Below are positions 1-5,700 of a stretch of 6,733 bases of DNA, piece by piece; positions within the stretch are counted from its first letter, which is position 1, and each line of letters begins with the position of its first letter. This DNA is from Candidatus Heimdallarchaeota archaeon. GTDB taxonomy: Archaea; Asgardarchaeota; Heimdallarchaeia; Heimdallarchaeales; Kariarchaeaceae. The notes beneath the pieces are model-generated. The model searched no databases, was not told the origin of the DNA, and saw nothing but the letters and a program-made list of their open reading frames with translations. Position numbers and translations under genes: made by a program. The stretch covers positions 1-6,733 of the forward strand of contig DAOUUM010000167.1 of NCBI GenBank assembly GCA_030668165.1. Reading direction: 5' to 3'.

Positions 1-2
1 CA

Positions 3-608
3 CTTAATAACCAGAGATTAAAAAATATAATAGCTAATGACAATAAAATTAATTCAATTGAATTAGCATCTTACCTCCCAAAACTTTCGGTATTGCAAAT
101 ATCAAATAATGAATTAAGTTCAATATCTTGTAAGGAAATATTTGCTAATATGCCTGCTTTGACCAAACTACTTGTTTGGGGTAATAAAATCACCTCATTT
201 CAACTTAATCTGACTACAAATCATGATTTGCAGGAAATTAATTTAAATTCCAATTTAATTAAAAATGTTGATCTGAGGGGTTATTTTGATAATCTAGAAA
301 CTATTGAATTGGCCTATAATTCAATACAGACATTGGATTTATCGAAATTAGTTGCCCCAAAGCTTAAATTGATCAACCTAAGTCTGAATCCTTTGATAAA
401 GATAATATTGCCTGATCTGGATACATTTAACAGTATGGAATTTGTTGATTTGGTAGGTACCAAAATTGAGGAGTTAGTTCTTGTATCCAAAGATTGTAAA
501 ATTATAGATCTGGGAGAAGACAAAATAGGAAATTACAATTATAAAATAATATCAATCAATAAAATCAAATTTCAACTACCTATTGGAACCAAAATTATAA
601 TTCAATAA
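3..608 (+). CDS. Leucine-rich-repeat protein, C-terminal part (5' end cut by window edge)
   Basis: The reading frame is open from the left edge (first whole codon at 3) to TAA at 606-608, giving 201 visible residues. A TTG at 93 could be read as a start, but the repeat pattern continues upstream of it (LKNIIANDNKINSIEL), so the gene begins outside the window. I see about eight repeats of 21-25 residues of the form LxxIxLxxNxIxxLxL. Examples are LQEINLNSNLIKNVDL, LETIELAYNSIQTLDL and LKLINLSLNPLIKIIL; the last repeats degrade towards the C terminus. LRR solenoids bind protein partners, and no catalytic domain, signal peptide or membrane segment is seen in this part. The missing N-terminal side could hold more repeats or another domain. 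The gene converges on the small GTPase gene with one base between their stop codons. G+C in 61-540 is about 30%, lower than in the GTPase gene. The family call is firm; the partner and function are unknown. Confidence 0.85.
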   Translation, partial: LNNQRLKNIIANDNKINSIELASYLPKLSVLQISNNELSSISCKEIFANMPALTKLLVWGNKITSFQLNLTTNHDLQEINLNSNLIKNVDLRGYFDNLETIELAYNSIQTLDLSKLVAPKLKLINLSLNPLIKIILPDLDTFNSMEFVDLVGTKIEELVLVSKDCKIIDLGEDKIGNYNYKIISINKIKFQLPIGTKIIIQ

Positions 609-640
609 TTTATTTCTTTAATTTCTCTAATCTATTTCTC
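609..640 (+). terminator. Possible U-rich termination tract for the LRR gene
   Basis: Immediately after the LRR stop codon the + strand reads as T-rich runs (TTTATTTCTTTAATTTCTC). Archaeal RNA polymerase can terminate at U-rich tracts without a hairpin, so this may end the LRR transcript. The same bases encode the lysine-rich tail of the GTPase on the other strand, so the T-richness could simply reflect Lys codons. No hairpin is seen. Confidence 0.3.
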
Positions 641-1146
641 AGTAAAGTCTCTCCAAGATTGCTGAATGCAGGTCTCACATTATCACCAGTCAGGGCTGAT
701 GTTTCAATATAATCAATTGCACCAATCTCCTTGGCTAGCGCTTTTGCATCGGATTCTTTGACAGCTCTCTGATCTTCCAGATCATTCTTATTACCAATGA
801 GTATGAATAATTGTTTGGGTGATTCTGCCTTGGCTTCACTGACCCATTTGTTTACATTCTCAAATGATTGCTCTCTGGTTAAATCAAAGGTGATTAATGA
901 CCCCATGGCCCCTCTGAAGAACATTCCTCTCATGGCCTTGAATCTATCTTGTCCGGCAATATCCCAGAGTGAGTAACATACCTTCTTCCCATCTATAGTT
1001 TCATATCGAGAATACGGATCCATTCCAATCGTCATCAAATATGCTTGTTTAAATTTATCATGAACGAATCTGTGAACCAGAGCAGTTTTACCTACAGCTC
1101 CATCTCCAAGCAGGAGGATCTTAAAAGTGAATTGACTCATTGACAT
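610..1146 (-). CDS. Rab-like small GTPase (Ras superfamily), 178 aa
   Basis: This is a small GTP-binding switch protein with all G motifs intact. Counting from the ATG at 1146, G1 is GDGAVGKT (14-21). The switch I threonine is in MTIGMD (Thr39). G3 is WDIAGQ with the catalytic glutamine at 66, G4 is NKND (119-122) and G5 is ETSAL (148-152). The stretch RGAMGSLITFDLTREQSFENV closely follows the Rab pattern RGAMGxxxxYDIT. The length is usual for the core domain. There is no cysteine at the C terminus, so no prenylation; the protein ends in a basic tail (RNRLEKLKK). The frame runs upstream to a TTG at 1239, but that extension contains the gene's own TATA box and a terminator of the upstream gene. 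The ATG at 1146 is preceded by AGGA at an 8-nt spacing and is preferred; a second ATG at 1140 is the alternative. G+C is about 41% in 661-1140, above that of the LRR and permease genes. Effectors and cellular role cannot be read from the sequence. Confidence 0.93.
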   Translation of the reverse strand: MSMSQFTFKILLLGDGAVGKTALVHRFVHDKFKQAYLMTIGMDPYSRYETIDGKKVCYSLWDIAGQDRFKAMRGMFFRGAMGSLITFDLTREQSFENVNKWVSEAKAESPKQLFILIGNKNDLEDQRAVKESDAKALAKEIGAIDYIETSALTGDNVRPAFSNLGETLLRNRLEKLKK

Positions 1147-1154
1147 ATGTTTAT

Positions 1155-1158
1155 TCCT
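1155..1158 (-). promoter_or_regulatory. Ribosome binding site AGGA for the GTPase
   Basis: On the - strand AGGA lies 8 nt before the ATG at 1146, within ATAGGAATAAACAT. It matches part of the archaeal Shine-Dalgarno consensus and supports ATG 1146 over ATG 1140 and over the distal TTG at 1239. Confidence 0.5.
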
Positions 1159-1164
1159 ATTATA

Positions 1165-1174
1165 TCTGATCAGA
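1165..1174. promoter_or_regulatory. 10-bp perfect palindrome TCTGATCAGA between TATA box and predicted start site
   Basis: TCTGATCAGA is its own reverse complement. It sits between the TATA box (1183-1192) and the transcription start predicted near 1160, a position where archaeal repressors often bind. Short palindromes of this size also occur by chance in a 6.7-kb window, so operator function is only a possibility. Confidence 0.25.
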
Positions 1175-1182
1175 CAATTAAG

Positions 1183-1192
1183 ATATATAAAA
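1183..1192 (-). promoter_or_regulatory. TATA box of the GTPase gene
   Basis: The - strand reads GGCTTTTATATATCTTAATTG; TTTTATATAT is a good archaeal TATA box. Its centre is about 41 nt before the ATG at 1146. With the usual spacing of about 25-27 nt, transcription would start near 1160 and leave a short leader of about 15 nt carrying the AGGA site. The element lies inside the apparent N-terminal extension to 1239, which argues that the extension is not translated. Confidence 0.6.
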
Positions 1193-1218
1193 GCCTCTGC
1201 ATCTAATAATATTAAAGT

Positions 1219-1244
1219 AAAAAAAATGCTTGATGCCAATCAAG
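1219..1244 (-). terminator. Hairpin plus U8, intrinsic-type terminator of the nucleotide-sugar dehydrogenase transcript
   Basis: Read on the - strand, CTTGAT-TGGC-ATCAAG forms a perfect 6-bp stem with a 4-nt loop (1244-1229). It is followed by CA and eight T residues (1226-1219). The element lies about 91-116 nt after the dehydrogenase stop codon and ends 27 nt before the GTPase TATA box, so it separates the two co-directional genes into two transcription units. A U8 tract alone suffices for archaeal termination; the hairpin makes it look like a bacterial intrinsic terminator. Confidence 0.6.
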
Positions 1245-1334
1245 GAATGATGAGTTAGTCTTCAAGCCTTCTAAGATAGGTCTTACAGATGCTAAAAAGA
1301 AGGATGTATAATTAATGGTATATTTTGTATTTTT

Positions 1335-2678
1335 CTATTTAAGTATTAATCTGCCAGGTTGCAGTAATATAGTATCTCCAACCTTGTTTTTATCAATTAC
1401 ATATCTTCCATCATAAATTAAGGAGGCATTGAAATGATTTTCAATATTTTTAAATTCATTATGATCGGTAGCAATAATAATAATTGGGTATTTAGAAAGT
1501 GAATATGGATTCCACTCTGCGCCTATCTTATCTTCAGTTATAGAATTAATTTCATCAATAGTGAATAATGGATCCATTAACACAGTTCTTGCACCCTTTG
1601 ATTGCAATTTTGGTATCAATCTGAGGGTTGGAGAAAGTCTATATTCCTTAACTCCTCCTCTGTATGCCAGTCCAAGAACCAAAATATCAGTCTCCCAAGT
1701 ATCAATATAATTGTTGAGGGTTGAAATCGCATATTCTACCATATCATCATTTATCCCTCTTGATATTTTCAACAAATTGGCATCATATTCCATGTCCTTG
1801 CCACCTGCTATCAAGAATCTGGGATATACCGGTATGCAATGGCCACCCACTCCAAGACCTGGTAGGTGAATATTTGAAAAGGGTTCTGAATTGGCAGCAT
1901 TAATCACCTCAAGTATATCCACATCATATAAATCTGCTAATCTCGCTAACTCATTTGCAATCGCAATATTAACATCCCGGTATGCACCCTTGAATGTTTT
2001 TACTGCCTCTGCAACCGTTGCGTCACTCAGCTTCATTACTCCTTTTATGCAAACTTGTTCATAAAGTAATTTAGAGGCAATTGCAGCATTTTCAGTATCC
2101 CCTCCAAGGATTTTAGGGTAGTTCTCCTCAATATCTTTGATCACTCTCCCTGAAAATGTCCTTTCTGGTGCAAATACAAGACCAAAATCAATCCCGGATT
2201 TCTTGCCATTTATCTCCAATGTATCTTTGAGCATCCCTGAGGTGGTATGGGGTGGTAAGGTTGATTCTTGAATAAATATAACTCCTTTCGGAGCATGTGC
2301 ATTGATTTTTTTGTAAGTTTCAAGCATTATTGAAATATCTGCATGACCATCTTCAGTTGTTAAGACTGGAATAATCATTATTATGAACGTAGCACCTGAA
2401 ACAGCATCCTTTAAATTTGTTGTTGGATGAAATAAACCTTTATCCACTGCTTGCTTTAACCTTTCTGGAATCATTGGCTCTTGAATAGATGTTGATCCTG
2501 ATTCAAGTTGAGATACTAAATCTGCTGATATATCTAATCCACTTACCGTAAATCCTGCATTTGTGAATACCATGGCAAGGGGCAAACCCATTTTACCAAG
2601 ACCAACCACTGTGATCTTAATTTCTCTTTTACTTATTTTATCTTCTACATCTTGTATCGAGAGATTAAGTATTTGCAT
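1335..2678 (-). CDS. Nucleotide-sugar dehydrogenase (UDP-sugar 6-dehydrogenase family, WecC-like), 447 aa
   Basis: This enzyme class oxidises C6 of a UDP-sugar twice with NAD+ to give the UDP-uronic acid used in surface polysaccharides and glycans. The likely substrate is UDP-ManNAc or UDP-GlcNAc, but UDP-glucose cannot be excluded. The Rossmann NAD-binding loop is VVGLGKMGLPLA (24-35). ESTLPPHTT spans about 138-146 and APERTFSGR about 170-178. The central-domain helix is EAVKTFKGAYRDVNIAIANE with the catalytic lysine at 227. The active-site cysteine is in GVGGHCIP (Cys281). The C-terminal domain has GLAYRGGVKEYRLSP (about 337-350) and ATDHNEF (403-409). The length is normal and all three family domains are present. 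Two usual active-site positions differ: Gly231 where the family commonly has Asn, and Tyr285 where Asp is common. The ATG at 2678 has no Shine-Dalgarno site; a TATA box 25 nt upstream implies a leaderless mRNA. The gene is transcribed in the same direction as the permease, with 70 bp between them. Confidence 0.92.
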   Translation of the reverse strand: MQILNLSIQDVEDKISKREIKITVVGLGKMGLPLAMVFTNAGFTVSGLDISADLVSQLESGSTSIQEPMIPERLKQAVDKGLFHPTTNLKDAVSGATFIIMIIPVLTTEDGHADISIMLETYKKINAHAPKGVIFIQESTLPPHTTSGMLKDTLEINGKKSGIDFGLVFAPERTFSGRVIKDIEENYPKILGGDTENAAIASKLLYEQVCIKGVMKLSDATVAEAVKTFKGAYRDVNIAIANELARLADLYDVDILEVINAANSEPFSNIHLPGLGVGGHCIPVYPRFLIAGGKDMEYDANLLKISRGINDDMVEYAISTLNNYIDTWETDILVLGLAYRGGVKEYRLSPTLRLIPKLQSKGARTVLMDPLFTIDEINSITEDKIGAEWNPYSLSKYPIIIIATDHNEFKNIENHFNASLIYDGRYVIDKNKVGDTILLQPGRLILK

Positions 2679-2698
2679 GGTTGAGAAATTACAATTTG

Positions 2699-2706
2699 AT
2701 TTATAT
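2699..2706 (-). promoter_or_regulatory. TATA box of the dehydrogenase gene (leaderless)
   Basis: The - strand reads AAAAGAAACAATATAAATCAAATTG; ATATAAAT with purine-rich sequence just upstream fits a TATA box plus BRE. Its centre lies about 25 nt before the A of the ATG at 2678, so transcription should begin at or next to the start codon. No Shine-Dalgarno-like sequence occurs in the last 15 nt (AATTTCTCAACC before ATG). The gene therefore has its own promoter, although read-through from the permease is possible because no strong terminator lies between them. Confidence 0.5.
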
Positions 2707-2748
2707 TGTTTCTTTTAAGAATACATGGAATTGTATTAGTTAATCCAA

Positions 2749-5700
2749 TTATTCTATTTCCTGTCTATAAGAAATCAATATTGAGATGTAGGTCATTACA
2801 AGTGTAACAACAATATTTAGGAGGATCAATCCTAGAGAATCGATTCCAGGTTTAAATTTGTGACCAAAAAATATGGTGTTATTAGACTTAATGAGAAAAT
2901 AGATCAGAATTTTAGCAAGAAAATAACCTGTGAAGGAAATCAGTATTGAACCATAAAATAAGTACTTTGAATAGCTGTAAATGATTTGTGATTTACTGGC
3001 ACCTATTGATTTCATCAAAATTATCTCCTTTTTGGATTCAAATGATAAATTAGCTGCGATTTCTTGTAAATTGAAAATTAAAACTAGTAAAATCACTATG
3101 AGTTGAGTTAAAATGATGATTGAAATCAGAATCAAAGCACCTCCCAAATAAGAATTAAGATACTCTGTGCCCTGGATCGAACCTATTTGTATTAAATCCA
3201 AATATCTACCTACATCCGTATCAAGGATGATTTGACTCCCTTCACGATTTTGAATACTTATTAGAAGAAGTGTTTCATCGGGTGATAGCTCAAAATAAGA
3301 CATCCAAATCCCCCAATCGCCTTGGATTGAGATATTCCACCAACCAACTGCGAAATCATCGTAGTATAAATTCAGATCATTGCGACTGATTTGACCCGTA
3401 ATATTGTAATTTAACAAACTATGTGTCAAGGTTACAATTGACATCGATTCGAAGATATAATTGGGGAATTCTAGGTTGAGAGGTGATGTTAGTATGTCAA
3501 AATTCAATTGATAACCTCTTGATTCATTAATGTAAATGGTAGTATTCCCTTTGAATGGACCAGAAGAGTATTCTATTTGATAATTCCCCGGTTCTAATTT
3601 TATATCAATTAAATTATCCACAAAAATTATTTTCAAGGTATCCAGATTCAATATTTTTATCAATGACGTGTTTTCCAATTGCCGATAGTTCTGATTAAAA
3701 GTACTGAAGGAAAGCACAACATTTCCAATATATAAATGGTTCAAATCTGTAAGGAAGGAACTATGGGTTTCAATTAATTGATCATCCAAATAAAAATTGA
3801 TAGTGAATTCCTGAGGTTGTGCATAAAGGAAAAATGATGAATTCTTGTCATCAATATGATAATAAAATTGTTCTTTTGTATGGTGAAGAGTCACAAGTAT
3901 ATCTAACCCTGAAATTGCATTATTTGTCCTATTTGAGACAATGATTTCTTTATTGGAGAATTCTAAACCGAGTTGGAGAACCAGTTGTGATCTATAACTG
4001 GTGTTCGACATTGATGTCATATAAAAATCAATTATTGAACTTACTAAGTTATTGTCTAATAGAGTGAAGGATCCAGTGTATTGCGATTCAATTATTGTTC
4101 CATTGCTAAATGAAATCGTATAATTTGCATAAGCTATCTCATGCAAATTTATAACAAATTCATTATTTTCTCTATCAAGGAAATAGCTTGGATAGGGATT
4201 CGATATACTGTCCACTACATAATGTGCAATTGAATCAATCCATAACTCCCCCGCAATTATATTTATGTTATTGCTATAAGTGATATATCCCCATTCCGTG
4301 AGGTAATTGTCTCCATGAATAATATTGTCGGTTATCCAGGGACTTACTGTGAAATTCCAATAATATCCTTCACTTTTTTCATTCAGATATACCAAGGCAG
4401 AGTAAGTACCAGGTGAAACTTGGATTGTATTTCCATCCAAAGAAATTGGAGTAAATGGAATATTAGATCTATTCAGTTCAATATTTAATTTTAAATTATG
4501 GATATCCAATAATATGATTTTTCCATTAGTTACATACAATGGATATCCATTTTGTAATAAAGGATAATCTGAAACATTTGATGGATCATGTACCAAGATG
4601 ATATGGGATTCAGTAATTCCGGAATAAGGAGAAGTGATATTGATTTTGAAGGTTGTCTGTACATCAGGTATCGCTATATAATTACCTGGAAATAAACGAA
4701 AGTACCCTGAACCATGATCAATTTCAAATTTCCATAACTCTCCTACATTATCATGAAATTTTAATTTCAACTCAGAACCTATATAATCTCCTATCTCGTA
4801 ACTACTTGTAGAATTCTCAAATCCAAAAAGTGATTTATAGTCCGAGATTATTTTATATTCGAGGGTTTCACTCCCACCATAGTCGTTGGTAATTAGAACC
4901 TCATAAGTTGTATTATGAAAATAAAGATCTGAGACATTATTTGGTGCGCTGTAAATCCAATAATCCTCTACACGAGTTATCTGACCAATATCTACGTATA
5001 GATTCGTATCATTGTTTGTCCATACTTTGATTGTATCTGACACTTTTAATACAGGAAGTGAAGAGGGTCCAATCCATCCAGCAAATCCACTGTTTGATTT
5101 TACAATTATATCCCAAGTCTCACTTTTTGGATTATTAAGGGGATCTAATCCAGTAACAATAATTTCATAAAATCCTGTTGCCTGAGGTAATGTAAATGAT
5201 ATTGTCGAGTCCAATATGGTATATTCTATTTCATCTCCATTTCCAAATGATAATGATTGGATGCTGTTAATTCCCTCTGTTTCAATAGTTACCTGTTGAT
5301 TTGGGTCATATTTGGCATAATTAAATAGGGTATCTGAAGTGAAAAATCTTATTTCCTCATTTATCTCAAACTGGATATAAGATACAATTGCACCAACTCT
5401 AAATATTGTGAAATTATGAAATCCAGAACTTAAATCAAATGATAATAATTCAGATGTAAAGTCATAATTCATTTTAGAATAAGGATCTCCATCAAGTAGA
5501 AATGAATGTAATGGGGTAATTCCTGGAATTCTCAATTCAAAAGAAGGATAGGCAATTACTGAATTATTTAACAAAGTATCAATTTCTATAATTATATTTT
5601 TATCAACTTGAATCTCAATTATATCTTTTTTAGAAATTGTGAAGAAATAAGTGCTCGTCAAGCTCTGCTCAAACAACATTAGTGAATAATTTCCATTTCT

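Noticed and set aside
93..95. TTG as the start codon of the LRR gene
   Set aside because: The frame is open to the left edge and the leucine-rich repeat pattern continues upstream of this codon, so it is an internal Leu codon.
314..523. Open frame of 69 codons on the - strand
   Set aside because: It is fully antisense to the LRR coding sequence, resembles no protein I know and has no promoter or ribosome site; a shadow frame.
1143..1150. Palindrome ACATATGT overlapping the GTPase start codon
   Set aside because: It follows from an ATG next to AT-rich sequence; too short to support a regulatory role.
1721..1903. Open frame of 60 codons on the + strand
   Set aside because: It is fully antisense to the well-conserved dehydrogenase gene, and its Cys/His-rich composition comes from the opposite strand's codons; no start signals seen.
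2691..2709. ACAAT...ATTGT inverted repeat around the dehydrogenase TATA box as an operator
   Set aside because: Arms of 5 bp made almost wholly of A and T are expected by chance here.
2720..2737. Inverted repeat AATACA...TGTATT after the permease stop codon, as a terminator
   Set aside because: The 6-bp stem is A/T-rich and is followed by TCTTAAAAG rather than a U tract, so it is weak evidence for termination in such AT-rich DNA.
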